From positions 2,324,001 through 2,388,000 of the forward strand of contig NZ_JABWQX020000001.1 in assembly GCF_014268655.2 (NCBI RefSeq): DNA of 64,000 nucleotides. Direction: 5' to 3'. Made by a program: the position numbers and the translations under genes. Positions 17,074-25,969 of the stretch are shown here, one piece after another. Every line of letters starts with the position of its first letter. Position 1 is the stretch's first letter. Source of the DNA: Pseudomonas marvdashtae. GTDB taxonomy: Bacteria > Pseudomonadota > Gammaproteobacteria > Pseudomonadales > Pseudomonadaceae. The notes beneath the pieces were generated by a model that saw only the letters and a list, made by a program, of their open reading frames with translations, searched no databases and had not been told where the DNA came from.

Positions 17074-17427
17074 ATGCTGGATATCACCCGGATTGAAACC
17101 AATCAACGCATGAGCCGTGTCGTTCAATGCAATGGCCTGACCTTTCTCGGCGGCCAGACGGCCACTGACCGGACCCAGGACATCAAGGGCCAGACCGCCC
17201 AGGTATTAGCGAAAATCGACAGCTACCTGGCCCAGGCCGGCCTGGACAAGACCCGCATTCTCAGCGCCCAGGTCTGGCTGTCGGACATCCAGGCCAATTT
17301 CGCCGGTATGAACGAGGTGTGGGACGCCTGGGCCCCGGAAGGTCATGCACCGGCGCGCGCCACCGTGGAATCGCGTCTCGCGGCCCCGGACCTGTTGGTG
17401 GAGATCACCGTTATCGCCGCCAGTTGA
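17074..17427 (+). CDS. RidA-family imine/enamine deaminase
   Basis: This 117-residue member of the RidA/YjgF family has the signature APARATVESRL near residues 92-102, whose Arg binds the carboxylate of the imine in RidA. AAGGAG lies five bases before the ATG. RidA proteins hydrolyse reactive 2-imino or enamine acids to keto acids and ammonia. As the last gene after two amine oxidases that would make imines, its role here is very plausible: to clear the product of the oxidase step. It ends close to the convergent LysR gene. Confidence 0.9.
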   Translation: MLDITRIETNQRMSRVVQCNGLTFLGGQTATDRTQDIKGQTAQVLAKIDSYLAQAGLDKTRILSAQVWLSDIQANFAGMNEVWDAWAPEGHAPARATVESRLAAPDLLVEITVIAAS

Positions 17428-17446
17428 TTGCCAGCGGCGTCATTGC

Positions 17447-18349
17447 TCACTGCCAGTCTTTCGCGACGTCGGTGAGCATTTCATGAATCAATAGCCCGAA
17501 CCGTTGCGTGAGCAGGCTCTGCGGCCTGTCTGCCGGCAGCAGCAGGTAGGTCGAGAAGCGTATCTGCGGGCGGAACGGGCGGGTTTCGATGCCGGTGTGC
17601 AGGTACTCCAGCGCCACGATCGGGCTGACGATACTCACGCCCAAGCCCAGTCCCACCAGTGAGCAAGCGGTGGCTGCATAAGGTGTTTCCAGGCTCAGCT
17701 TGCGGTGGCTCCGGTCCTCGGGAAACGCCCGGTCGACCCGGGCGCGAGAGCCGTCATTTTGCGACAGCGAAATGAACTCCTCACCTTTGAGATCCTCCGG
17801 CCCGATGCACGTCAGCGCGCCGAGTCGGTGGCCCTTGGGAAACACGCAAACCCCTGGCACGTCGCAAATTGCCTTGGTCGTCACCCCTGGCATGTCCTCG
17901 CCGACGTACGACGCCAGCCCCAAGTCGCAGAACTGCGAGGCCGTCCAATGACCGACCATCGGTGAGTCGTTGGTATGCAGCGATATAGCGACGTCGGGGT
18001 TCTCCTGGCGAAAGCGCTGGATCACCCGCGGCAGCACCGTCAGCGACAGTGAAGGGACTGCGGCGATGCGCAAGCGCCCCGTGCCGGCGCGCCGGATGTT
18101 CTGTGCCGACTTTTCAAGGCTGTGCAGGCCGATGAACGCTCGTTCGACATCGGCGAACAGCGCGGCCCCCTCATCGGTCGGCAGCAAGCGTCCGGCGACC
18201 CGTTCGAACAGCTTGAAACCGGCGTTGCGCTCCAGCTGGGCGATCAATCGGCTGATGTTCGGCTGAGAGGTATGCAGGGACTCGGCTGCGGCGGTCATCG
18301 AACCACTCAACATGACCGCGCGAAAGGCTTCGACTTGTTTGAAGTTCAT
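17447..18349 (-). CDS. LysR-family regulator, opine-regulator type (paralog of 8049-8936)
   Basis: This 300-residue LysR regulator has a helix-turn-helix over residues 1-60 (GSMTAAAESLHTSQPNISRLIAQLE) and an effector-binding region after residue 90. The ORF can be extended 18 codons upstream, but the Met at 18349 aligns with the start of its paralog and is chosen. It is divergent from the polar amino acid importer and lyase operon beginning at 18591, which it probably controls. It also sits just beyond the RidA gene, so it may take part in regulating the oxidase operon. The inducer is unknown. Confidence 0.87.
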   Translation of the reverse strand: MNFKQVEAFRAVMLSGSMTAAAESLHTSQPNISRLIAQLERNAGFKLFERVAGRLLPTDEGAALFADVERAFIGLHSLEKSAQNIRRAGTGRLRIAAVPSLSLTVLPRVIQRFRQENPDVAISLHTNDSPMVGHWTASQFCDLGLASYVGEDMPGVTTKAICDVPGVCVFPKGHRLGALTCIGPEDLKGEEFISLSQNDGSRARVDRAFPEDRSHRKLSLETPYAATACSLVGLGLGVSIVSPIVALEYLHTGIETRPFRPQIRFSTYLLLPADRPQSLLTQRFGLLIHEMLTDVAKDWQ

Positions 18350-18354
18350 GGCGT

Positions 18355-18378
18355 CCCATATCAATTCGGTATGAATGA
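18355..18378. promoter_or_regulatory. Conserved leader motif upstream of the LysR gene (copy 2)
   Basis: CCCATATCAATTCGGTATGA lies just before the LysR start and contains CATA-N9-TATG, which fits the T-N11-A form of LysR boxes. It resembles the motif at 8946-8964 before the paralogous gene. Confidence 0.4.
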
Positions 18379-18590
18379 CTAATGAATTGTCATTTGTTTG
18401 CATGAGCTACAGGCTTTATAAATTCATTACATCGACGTGAACGCCAAGGCGGGAACGGCGATGCGGTTCGAGCATACGGCAGTCATAAGCATAAAAAAAC
18501 GCCGCTCTTTATCTCATTTCTGCCCTTGTATTTCATGGTGTCGTCCAGCCTCTGCGCCGTTCGATACCGATATGTAAACCAGGAGGCATC

Positions 18591-19436
18591 ATGTCGTTTT
18601 CATTCAAGATTCTTGGCAGTGCGCTGACGTTTTCGTGCCTGGCGCTGGGTGGTCTGGCCCAGGTCCACGCGGCCGAGCTGCCTGCGGTTCCCGATGAGAT
18701 CAAGGAGGCCGGCCAGCTGCGTGCCGGCGTGCGCTGCGATCAACCACCCTACGGCTTCCAGGACGGAGGCGGCCAGTTCGCTGGCGTCGAAGTGGAGATG
18801 GCTCGGCAGATCGCATTGTGGTCGCTGGGTTCGAAAGACAAAGTGTCGTTCACCTGTGTCACGGCGGAAAACCGCGTTCCGCAATTGCTTGGGCGCAAAG
18901 TCGATTTCCTGATTGCGACCCTCGGCGTCACCCCTGAACGCCTGCGGGTGATCGACTTCACCACGCCGTATCGGTGGGGCGCCAGCGACGTGGTGGTGAA
19001 GAAGGACAGTCCGATCAGGAAGATCTCCGACCTCAAGGGCAAGACCCTGGCCACCCTCAAGGGCTCGGTGCAGGCCAAGTGGTTCGAGGACCATATGCCC
19101 GAGGTCAAGACCTTGCGCATGAACAGCGCCGCCGATGCGCTGCAGACCTTCCGCCAGGGCCGGGCCGATGCCTACACCCACGATGCCGCGACGCTCGTGG
19201 TGGTGGCCGACAACGACAAGGACGCGCGGCTGCTCAACGAGCCGTTCCAGATCTCCGATGCCGCAATCGGCGTGCGCAAGAACGACGAGGCCTGGCGCGA
19301 TTACCTCAGCGCCGCCATCGCGCGCATGCACGAGGAGAAGCTGTTCCGTGGCTGGATCCAGCAGTTCGTGCCACAGGGTATCCAGGGCTACTACATAAGC
19401 GTCTTCGAGCAGCCCAAGCCTGCCGAAGCCCTTTGA
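18591..19436 (+). CDS. Periplasmic polar amino acid-type binding protein
   Basis: This 281-residue SBP_bac_3 binding protein has a signal peptide ending near residue 28 (SFKILGSALTFSCLALGGLAQVHA, then AELPAVPDE). Family features include GQLRAGVRCDQPPYGF, FAGVEVEMARQIA, VDFLIATLGVTPERLRVIDFTTPY and LKGKTLATLKGS. AGGAGG lies before the ATG. It is the first gene of an operon with two permeases, an argininosuccinate-lyase-like enzyme and two ATPases. The ligand may therefore be an amino acid adduct that the lyase can split. Confidence 0.88.
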   Translation: MSFSFKILGSALTFSCLALGGLAQVHAAELPAVPDEIKEAGQLRAGVRCDQPPYGFQDGGGQFAGVEVEMARQIALWSLGSKDKVSFTCVTAENRVPQLLGRKVDFLIATLGVTPERLRVIDFTTPYRWGASDVVVKKDSPIRKISDLKGKTLATLKGSVQAKWFEDHMPEVKTLRMNSAADALQTFRQGRADAYTHDAATLVVVADNDKDARLLNEPFQISDAAIGVRKNDEAWRDYLSAAIARMHEEKLFRGWIQQFVPQGIQGYYISVFEQPKPAEAL

Positions 19437-19449
19437 GCGGACGTCAGCC

Positions 19450-20112
19450 ATGGATTTCGATTTCAACTACCTGCTGGCCCAGTGGCCAGCGCTGCTCGAC
19501 GGCGTGCAGATGACGTTGCGAGTATCGGTGCTCGCCATCGTTTGCTCGTTGCTCATCGGTGTACTGGGCGGCGCGGCGCGGGTAATGAAGGTGCCGGTGC
19601 TGGCGCAGGTCGTGGCGTTGTATGTGGAGCTGATCCGCAATACGCCGATCCTGGTGCAGCTGTTCTTCATATTCTACGGGCTGCCGGCCATTGGCATGGG
19701 CCTGTCGCTGTTCTGGTCGGGGGTGTTGTGCCTGTCGCTCTGGGCCGGGGCTTATCAGATCGAGAATGTGCGGGGCGGGCTGGCGACTGTGGAGCAGGGC
19801 ATGCGTGAAGCCAGCGTCGCCCTGAGCCTCAAGCCGGCGCATTACTTTTGCCTGGTGGCCTTGCCCATCGCCTTTCGGACCAGTCTGCCGGCGATGTTGA
19901 ACACCGCCATTTCACTCTTGAAGAACTCCTCCTACCTGCAGGCCATCGGCCTCGCCGAACTGACGTTTGTCGCGGTGGATCGCATCGCCACGGATTTTCG
20001 TGCGATCGAAATGTTCAGCGCCATCTGCGTGATCTACCTGGCGCTGGTGGGAATCCTGGCACTGTTGACGGGACGGCTCTCGGCCCGCTTGCAACGACCT
20101 TTCCAACACTGA
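19450..20112 (+). CDS. Polar amino acid ABC transporter permease (1)
   Basis: This 220-residue inner-membrane permease of the HisMQ/GltJK family has about five membrane segments. It carries the family segment YVELIRNTPILVQLFFIFYGLP and the ATPase-contact loop MREASVALSLKPAHYF. It starts 13 bases after the binding-protein gene and ends seven bases before the second permease, with which it probably forms the channel. Confidence 0.88.
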   Translation: MDFDFNYLLAQWPALLDGVQMTLRVSVLAIVCSLLIGVLGGAARVMKVPVLAQVVALYVELIRNTPILVQLFFIFYGLPAIGMGLSLFWSGVLCLSLWAGAYQIENVRGGLATVEQGMREASVALSLKPAHYFCLVALPIAFRTSLPAMLNTAISLLKNSSYLQAIGLAELTFVAVDRIATDFRAIEMFSAICVIYLALVGILALLTGRLSARLQRPFQH

Positions 20113-20119
20113 GGCCGGC

Positions 20120-20839
20120 ATGAATTTTCTGATCGAAAACTGGGCCTTCGTTTGCAAGGGCCTGTGGATGACCGTGCGCCTGGCGCTGGTGGTGCTGCTG
20201 TTCACCACGCTGATTTCCATTGTTCTCGGCGTGTTGGCGACCTTCAAGAGCCGGCTGTTGCGGTGGACGATCCACGCTTACGTCGAGTTGTTTCGCTCGA
20301 TCCCGCTGATCGTCAACGTGTTCTTCATCTTTTTTGGCGCGCCGATGCTGGGGCTGGACCTGAGCCCGTTCGCCGCGGTGACCACCGGCCTGACCCTGTG
20401 GGGCAGCGCCAATGGCATAGAGATCGTGCGCGGTGGCCTGGAGTCGGTGGCTCGTCATCAATGGAAAAGCGCCTGGGCGCTAGGCCTGCGGCCCTGGCAA
20501 ATCTACTTGCACGTGATCGCGCCACAGTCGATGCGCGCCATTCTGCCGGCGTACACCGGTCTGCTGACCATGCTGGTACAAGCCACGTCCCTGGGCGCGC
20601 TAGTGGGCGTCGGCGAGTTTCTCAAAGTCGGCCAGATCATCATCGAGCGCGACACCGTCATGACCGGCGTCAGCCCCGCGTTCACGGTCTACGGCCTGGT
20701 GCTGCTGGTGTACTTCGTCATCTGTTCACTGCTGAGCTGGCTCAGCCGTTATCTCGAACGTCGGCTGGGTCGCCCAGTGACGCGTGCCACTCCTAAAGAG
20801 GTTTCAACATGCAAGCATCCAAAGTCAGCCGGCGCCTGA
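20120..20839 (+). CDS. Polar amino acid ABC transporter permease (2)
   Basis: This 239-residue inner-membrane permease is the partner of the preceding one. It has the family segment YVELFRSIPLIVNVFFIFFG and the contact loop WKSAWALGLRPWQIYLHVI. Its 3' end overlaps the next gene, for the lyase-like enzyme, by 31 bases in a different frame. This makes the C-terminal tail (after about residue 228) unusual in sequence and probably unimportant for transport. Confidence 0.88.
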   Translation: MNFLIENWAFVCKGLWMTVRLALVVLLFTTLISIVLGVLATFKSRLLRWTIHAYVELFRSIPLIVNVFFIFFGAPMLGLDLSPFAAVTTGLTLWGSANGIEIVRGGLESVARHQWKSAWALGLRPWQIYLHVIAPQSMRAILPAYTGLLTMLVQATSLGALVGVGEFLKVGQIIIERDTVMTGVSPAFTVYGLVLLVYFVICSLLSWLSRYLERRLGRPVTRATPKEVSTCKHPKSAGA

Positions 20840-22311
20840 AGGAAGCCACCGCGCCGGAAGTCAACGAATACATCTACCGGCCGCGCCTGCAGGGCTTCGC
20901 CGAAGGGTTCGACCTGCTGGGCAACATCAACAAGGCCCATATTGTGATGCTTGCCGAGCAGGGTCTGATCCGGAACGAGCATGCCGCCGTGTTGGCCAGG
21001 GGCGTTCTCGAAATGGAGGAGGCCGGACCTGGCGAGGTGACGCTCGACCCGTCCCGCGAGGATGCCTACTTCAACTACGAGGCGCACCTGATCGGGCGGA
21101 TCGGCACCGACATCGGCGGTCGCCTGCACACTGGCCGCAGCCGCAACGACATCCTCGCCACGCTCGACCGGCTGCGCTGCCGTGAGGTGCTGATGGACTT
21201 GATCGATGCCTTGCTGGAAGTCCGGCAGACCGCCGTCAACAATGCCGAAGTGTTCGCCGATGTGGTGATGCCGGGCTATACCCACCTGCAACCGGCGCAA
21301 CCGATCACCTACGGCTATTACCTGTCGGCGGTGGAGCAGGCGTTGAACCGCGATTGCAAGCGCCTGACCCAGACCCTGGAATCGATGAACCAGAGCCCGC
21401 TGGGCGCGGCGGCCTTCGCCGGGACACCGTTCAACATTGACCGAGGGCGTACCGCCGAACTGCTGGGTTTCGACGGCTACCTGGACAATGCCCTGGACGC
21501 CGTCGGCTCGCGGGATTTCATTCTCGAAAGCCTGTCGCACCTGAGTCTGCTGGCGGTGTTCTGGAGCCGCGTGGCGCAGGACTATTTTGTCTGGAGCACC
21601 CACGAATTCAGCCTGATCGATTTTCCCGACAGCGTGGCGGCGACGTCGAGCATCATGCCGCAGAAGAAAAACCCCACGGTGCTGGAATACCTCAAGGGCC
21701 GCAGCGGGCACATCGTCGGCCTGCTGATGGGGGCGAGCATCAGCATCAAGGGCAGCAACTTCTCTCACACCGGCGACGGCAACCGCGAGGGCACCCGTGG
21801 CTTTTGGGAGGCCGCCGAAGAAAGCCTGCGCTGCTTGAAACTGCTGGATCTGGTGTTGCGCACCGCGACGCCGAACATCGAGCTGGCCGTGCGCCGGGCG
21901 GGCGAGGACTTCTCGACCGCCACCGGCCTGGCCGACCTGATCGTGCAGGAAGCCGACCTGTCGTTCCGTGAGGCCCATCATGTGGTGGGCGCGGTGGTGC
22001 GCAGGGCCATGGATGCAGGCCTGTTGGCGCACCAGATCGACACCGCCATGGTCGACGCCTGCGCCTTGGAGCAACTGGGGCATGCGCTGAACCTGCCGGC
22101 GCAGAAAGTGCGCGATTGCCTCGACCCGACCGCCAACGTACAGGCGCGGACTTCCGCGGGCGGCCCATCGATGGCGTCACTCAAGCCGAGTCTGCTTCGC
22201 GCCAACGCCCGCATCGCCACGGAGCGTCACGCCAACCAGGCCCGGCGTGATCGCCTGGCGGCGGCCCATGAGCGTTTGCAAGCGGCGACCCGGGCGCAGG
22301 CGGGGTTATGA
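20809..22311 (+). CDS. Argininosuccinate lyase-like enzyme of the fumarase/aspartase superfamily
   Basis: This 500-residue protein belongs to the argininosuccinate lyase branch. It has HTGRSRNDI near residue 104, [15 protein letters not shown] near residue 158, and the flexible catalytic loop [10 protein letters not shown] near residue 280. These enzymes remove fumarate from an N-succinyl (aspartate-derived) amine. GAGG lies seven bases before the ATG. Its place between the permeases and ATPases of an importer operon speaks against arginine synthesis. A catabolic lyase for an imported adduct is more likely, similar in idea to ethylenediamine-disuccinate lyase. The true substrate cannot be read from the sequence. 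Confidence 0.85.
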   Translation: MQASKVSRRLKEATAPEVNEYIYRPRLQGFAEGFDLLGNINKAHIVMLAEQGLIRNEHAAVLARGVLEMEEAGPGEVTLDPSREDAYFNYEAHLIGRIGTDIGGRLHTGRSRNDILATLDRLRCREVLMDLIDALLEVRQTAVNNAEVFADVVMPGYTHLQPAQPITYGYYLSAVEQALNRDCKRLTQTLESMNQSPLGAAAFAGTPFNIDRGRTAELLGFDGYLDNALDAVGSRDFILESLSHLSLLAVFWSRVAQDYFVWSTHEFSLIDFPDSVAATSSIMPQKKNPTVLEYLKGRSGHIVGLLMGASISIKGSNFSHTGDGNREGTRGFWEAAEESLRCLKLLDLVLRTATPNIELAVRRAGEDFSTATGLADLIVQEADLSFREAHHVVGAVVRRAMDAGLLAHQIDTAMVDACALEQLGHALNLPAQKVRDCLDPTANVQARTSAGGPSMASLKPSLLRANARIATERHANQARRDRLAAAHERLQAATRAQAGL

Positions 22312-23048
22312 AAACGATGCTGACGGTACGCGGGCTGCACAAACGGTTCGGTGAGCACGAGGTGGTCAAGGGCGTGGACCTGGACGTCGCTGAAGGCGAA
22401 GTGGTGGTGATCATTGGCCCCAGCGGCTCAGGAAAATCCACGTTCATTCGTTGCCTCAACAGCCTCGAAGCGCCCTCGGCAGGCACCGTGGTCATTGGCA
22501 ACGGCGAGTCGATCAAGGCCGGTGACCGCAAGGCGCTGGCGAAGCTGCGGGAGGAGGTGGGCATGGTGTTCCAGGACTACACCCTGTTCCCGCATATGTC
22601 GGTGATGGCGAACATGATCCTCGCGCCGGTCAAACTCAAGCGAGCATCGAAGGCCCAGGCCCAAAGCGATGCGCTGGCGCTGTTGGACCGCGTCGGGCTA
22701 CGGCATAAAGCTGAAGGATATCCGTCCGAGCTTTCGGGCGGCCAGCAGCAGCGGGTAGCGATTGTCCGCGCCTTGGCCATGAAGCCCAAATTGCTGCTGT
22801 TCGATGAACCCACCTCGGCGCTGGACCCGGAAACCGTGGGCGACGTGCTGAACGTGATGAAGGGGTTGGCCGCTGAAGGCATGACCATGATCGTCGTGAC
22901 CCACGAAATGGGTTTCGCCCGGGAAGTGGCGGACCGGGTGGTGTTCTTCGACGGTGGGCGGATTGTCGAGATGGGGCCGCCCGCGCAGATGTTTACCGCA
23001 CCCAAGGAAGCGCGGACGCGGCAGTTCCTGCAAGCGGTCCTTCACTAG
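22308..23048 (+). CDS. Polar amino acid ABC transporter ATPase (1), GlnQ/HisP type
   Basis: This 246-residue ATPase has Walker [10 protein letters not shown], signature [16 protein letters not shown], Walker B LLLFDEP and the switch His in VVTHEMGFA. It has the short form typical of GlnQ, with no extra regulatory domain. Its ATG overlaps the stop of the lyase-like gene, so the two are coupled. A second, different ATPase gene follows. One may serve this importer and the other a transporter without its own ATPase. Confidence 0.9.
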   Translation: MKTMLTVRGLHKRFGEHEVVKGVDLDVAEGEVVVIIGPSGSGKSTFIRCLNSLEAPSAGTVVIGNGESIKAGDRKALAKLREEVGMVFQDYTLFPHMSVMANMILAPVKLKRASKAQAQSDALALLDRVGLRHKAEGYPSELSGGQQQRVAIVRALAMKPKLLLFDEPTSALDPETVGDVLNVMKGLAAEGMTMIVVTHEMGFAREVADRVVFFDGGRIVEMGPPAQMFTAPKEARTRQFLQAVLH

Positions 23049-23068
23049 AACAACGGGGGGAGTTTGTG

Positions 23069-23815
23069 ATGAATGAAGTGATCGAAAGCATGATCCGCAT
23101 GGAGGGCGTGCACAAATGGTACGGCCAGTTCCAGGTGTTGAAAGACATCAACCTGAACGTTAGCCAGGGCGAGCGGATCGTGCTGTGCGGCCCGTCGGGC
23201 TCCGGCAAATCAACGACCATTCGTTGCCTGAATCGCCTTGAAGCGCACCAGCAAGGCAAGATCGTCGTGGACGGCAGCGAGCTGACCTCGGACCTGAAAC
23301 AGATCGAGACCATCCGCCGTGAGGTCGGCATGGTGTTCCAGCACTTCAACCTGTTCCCGCACCTGACCATCCTGCAGAACTGCACCCTGGCGCCGATGTG
23401 GGTGCGCAAGATGCCCAAGCGCGAGGCCGAGGAAATCGCCATGCATTACCTGGCGCGCGTACGCATTCCAGAGCAGGCGCACAAGTACCCGGGCCAGCTC
23501 TCCGGCGGCCAGCAACAGCGCGTGGCCATCGCCCGTGCCCTGTGCATGAAGCCGAAAATCATGCTGTTCGACGAACCGACTTCGGCACTCGACCCGGAGA
23601 TGGTGAAAGAGGTGCTGGATACCATGATCGGCCTGGCCGAAGACGGCATGACCATGCTCTGCGTGACCCACGAAATGGGCTTCGCTCGCACCGTGGCCAA
23701 CCGCGTGATCTTCATGGACAAAGGTGAAATCGTCGAACAGGCCGCGCCGAACGACTTCTTCGACAACCCGCAAAACGACCGCACCAAGTTGTTCCTGAGC
23801 CAGATCCTGCATTGA
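23069..23815 (+). CDS. Polar amino acid ABC transporter ATPase (2), GlnQ/AapP type
   Basis: This 248-residue ATPase has Walker [11 protein letters not shown], signature [16 protein letters not shown], Walker B IMLFDEP and the switch His in [13 protein letters not shown] directly before the ATG is also in frame. GGAG lies six bases before the ATG at 23069, so I use that start. Its sequence looks closer to the broad-specificity AapP/BztD/GlnQ group than to the ATPase before it. It ends the operon and is followed by a strong terminator. Having two ATPases with one pair of permeases is unusual. Confidence 0.9.
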   Translation: MNEVIESMIRMEGVHKWYGQFQVLKDINLNVSQGERIVLCGPSGSGKSTTIRCLNRLEAHQQGKIVVDGSELTSDLKQIETIRREVGMVFQHFNLFPHLTILQNCTLAPMWVRKMPKREAEEIAMHYLARVRIPEQAHKYPGQLSGGQQQRVAIARALCMKPKIMLFDEPTSALDPEMVKEVLDTMIGLAEDGMTMLCVTHEMGFARTVANRVIFMDKGEIVEQAAPNDFFDNPQNDRTKLFLSQILH

Positions 23816-23857
23816 CCGAGATATTGTCGAAGTGCTTGATCAGCCACACCCACAGCG

Positions 23858-23891
23858 GCGAAGGCTCACTGAGCGCGCCTTCGCATTTTTT
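23858..23891 (+). terminator. Intrinsic terminator after the importer/lyase operon
   Basis: GCGAAGGC pairs perfectly with GCCTTCGC and is followed by A and six T. It ends the operon that starts at 18591. Confidence 0.8.
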
Positions 23892-24036
23892 CCCAATACG
23901 CATGCCGGATGCTTTAGCTGCCTTGAAGTGTCCCGCTTTAAAAATCGTCCATTGATGGGCGGGGCCGCAGACGGTGAGATAGGCACGACAGCATTGCCTG
24001 TCGCCCGTCCACTCGAATAAAAAAGGTCTGCACCCC

Positions 24037-24945
24037 ATGCGCTCGCTCGTCAAAATCTTCGCCCTTGCTGGCTTCACGCTGCTCAGCATTCCCTTCGCCA
24101 CTCAGGCGCAGGACGCTCCCGAGGCGGCCAGCCCGGCATTCGTGGTTCACAAGCTGACGGACTTCCTCTACGCCATCGGTGAACCCCACTACTATCAGAA
24201 AAACTTCTCCTACCTGCTGGTGGGAACGAACCAGGCACTGATGTTTGATTCGGGAGCGAACCAGAAGGAAGACATCACTGAAGTCGCGCGCGGGATCACT
24301 GACAAGCCGCTGTCGATGTTGCCTTCGCACCTGCATTTCGACCACCTCGGCGGGTTGCATAACTTCCAGAGCATCTACCTGGTGGATACGCCGTTCACGC
24401 GTCGGTTCAAAAGAAAGGATGGCCTCTACCACGTTCCGGAACCGGTCTATCTCGGCAATATTGACCATATGGTCGTGCCCCCTTTCAAGGTAGCGCGGCT
24501 GTTACAGCCCGGCGAGACGATTGACCTGGGCGGTCTCAAGGTGCGCCTGATGAGCGTGCCGGGTCACACGCCGGACGAAGTGGCGCTGTACGATGAGACA
24601 CACAACATTCTGCTGGCCGGGGACCACCTTTATCCATCCTGGCTGCTGGCGGGGAACCTGAAGGACTACGTCGCATCTCTCGACGCCACGCTGAAGGTGA
24701 TCGATCCACAGACCGCCATCTATGGTGCCCACGCTGACGAGGATCCGACCCAGGTTCCGGCCATGACCTATGGCGATGTGCGGGCGATCCGCGACAAGAT
24801 GGTCCAGATCCAGGCCGGGCGCGCCAAGGGTGAAGCCTTCAGCGATCCGGAACTGATCAAGAGTTCCGAGCTTTACAAGGTGGAGAAGGACATCAGCATC
24901 CTCACCAACATCCGTTTCAACGACGGCCGGGGCTACGGCTACTGA
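24037..24945 (+). CDS. Exported metallo-beta-lactamase-fold hydrolase
   Basis: This 302-residue protein has a signal peptide cut near residue 24 (FALAGFTLLSIPFATQA, then QDAPEAA). The metal-binding motif HLHFDH lies near residue 97, with further ligands likely in VPGHTPDE and LLAGDHLYPSW. The fold hydrolyses esters, lactones, thioesters or lactams in different family members, so the substrate cannot be named. The protein should act in the periplasm. It stands alone between a terminator and a convergent LysR gene, overlapping that gene's 3' end by seven bases. Confidence 0.82.
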   Translation: MRSLVKIFALAGFTLLSIPFATQAQDAPEAASPAFVVHKLTDFLYAIGEPHYYQKNFSYLLVGTNQALMFDSGANQKEDITEVARGITDKPLSMLPSHLHFDHLGGLHNFQSIYLVDTPFTRRFKRKDGLYHVPEPVYLGNIDHMVVPPFKVARLLQPGETIDLGGLKVRLMSVPGHTPDEVALYDETHNILLAGDHLYPSWLLAGNLKDYVASLDATLKVIDPQTAIYGAHADEDPTQVPAMTYGDVRAIRDKMVQIQAGRAKGEAFSDPELIKSSELYKVEKDISILTNIRFNDGRGYGY

Positions 24946-25835
24946 TCGGACTGCCCGCTGGTGGTCAGCAACCAGTCGATGAACGCGCGGATTTCCGGGC
25001 GTTCGCGGGTCGCCTCGGAGCAGGCCACGTAGTAGTTGTGCACCGCTGGCACCGAGATCGGCAGCGGCCGTACCAGGCGCCCTTGATCGAGGTCCCGGGC
25101 GGAGACGAGTTCATCGCTCAGCGCCACGCCAAACCCGTCCCGCGCGGCCTGCAGGACCATGGCGAAGTCTTCGAAGTGGATATCTTCGACGCCACCACGG
25201 CTGAAACCGGCCTCGATCAGCCATTGCTTCCACTGGCTGCCATCGTCTTCGTGAAGCAGTCGGTGCCGTGCCAGGTCCGCAACTTCGTGAATGGCTTGGG
25301 GTCCGCGCAAATATTGCGGGCTGCACACCGGTGTCATGCGAATGCCGTGCAGCAGGCGCCACCATAAGCCTGGCCAGGGCGGCGTGCCATAGACCACCGC
25401 GACATCGGCGCGGCGCCAGTCCACTTGCGGCATGCCCGCCGCGGTGATCACGCTCACCCGCACCGAGCGGGAGGCTTCCATGAAGCGCAGCAGTGGCGTG
25501 GTAAGCCAGTCCACACCTTCGGCCGGGGGAATGGATAGGGTGATTTCGATCTGTACCGGTTCATCCGTGCTCCCGCTGCGCAGGGCATCCACCGCATCGC
25601 TGATCTCGCCCATGGCGTTGGCCACGCGCTTCTGTAGTTGGCGGCCATTGGTGGTCAACACCAACTGCCGGCCGCGTTTTTCGAACAACTCCACGCCGAG
25701 GCTGGCCTGCAGGGCTTTGACTTGCTGGCTCACCGCGCCGACGGTGACGTGCAGTTCCACCGCGGCCGCCGCCAGGCTGCCCAAGCGGGCCACGCTTTCG
25801 AATACCTTGAAACTGTGCAAGGGAGGAAGAGTCAT
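24939..25835 (-). CDS. LysR-family regulator, GcvA-like
   Basis: This 298-residue LysR regulator has an N-terminal helix-turn-helix (LPPLHSFKVFESVARLGSLAAAAVELHVTVGAVSQQVKALQ is the matching region, residues 4-44). Its effector domain has the GcvA/AmpR-like segment DGFGVALSDELVSARDLDQGRLVRPL. It is divergent from the orphan sugar-binding protein gene at 25970 and convergent with the metallo-beta-lactamase-fold gene. The first is the better candidate target, by the usual LysR arrangement. Confidence 0.87.
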   Translation of the reverse strand: MTLPPLHSFKVFESVARLGSLAAAAVELHVTVGAVSQQVKALQASLGVELFEKRGRQLVLTTNGRQLQKRVANAMGEISDAVDALRSGSTDEPVQIEITLSIPPAEGVDWLTTPLLRFMEASRSVRVSVITAAGMPQVDWRRADVAVVYGTPPWPGLWWRLLHGIRMTPVCSPQYLRGPQAIHEVADLARHRLLHEDDGSQWKQWLIEAGFSRGGVEDIHFEDFAMVLQAARDGFGVALSDELVSARDLDQGRLVRPLPISVPAVHNYYVACSEATRERPEIRAFIDWLLTTSGQSDQ

Positions 25836-25969
25836 CGCGTCTCTCGTGAGAACCGGGGCAGGAAGGATGTTACAAACTTAGTATTCCCTTTCGGGTTGAT
25901 GACAGCAGAAGCGACTATCCTTGCGGACACTGAAGGTAAACGTTGCATCCATAAAAAAAAAGAGACGCC

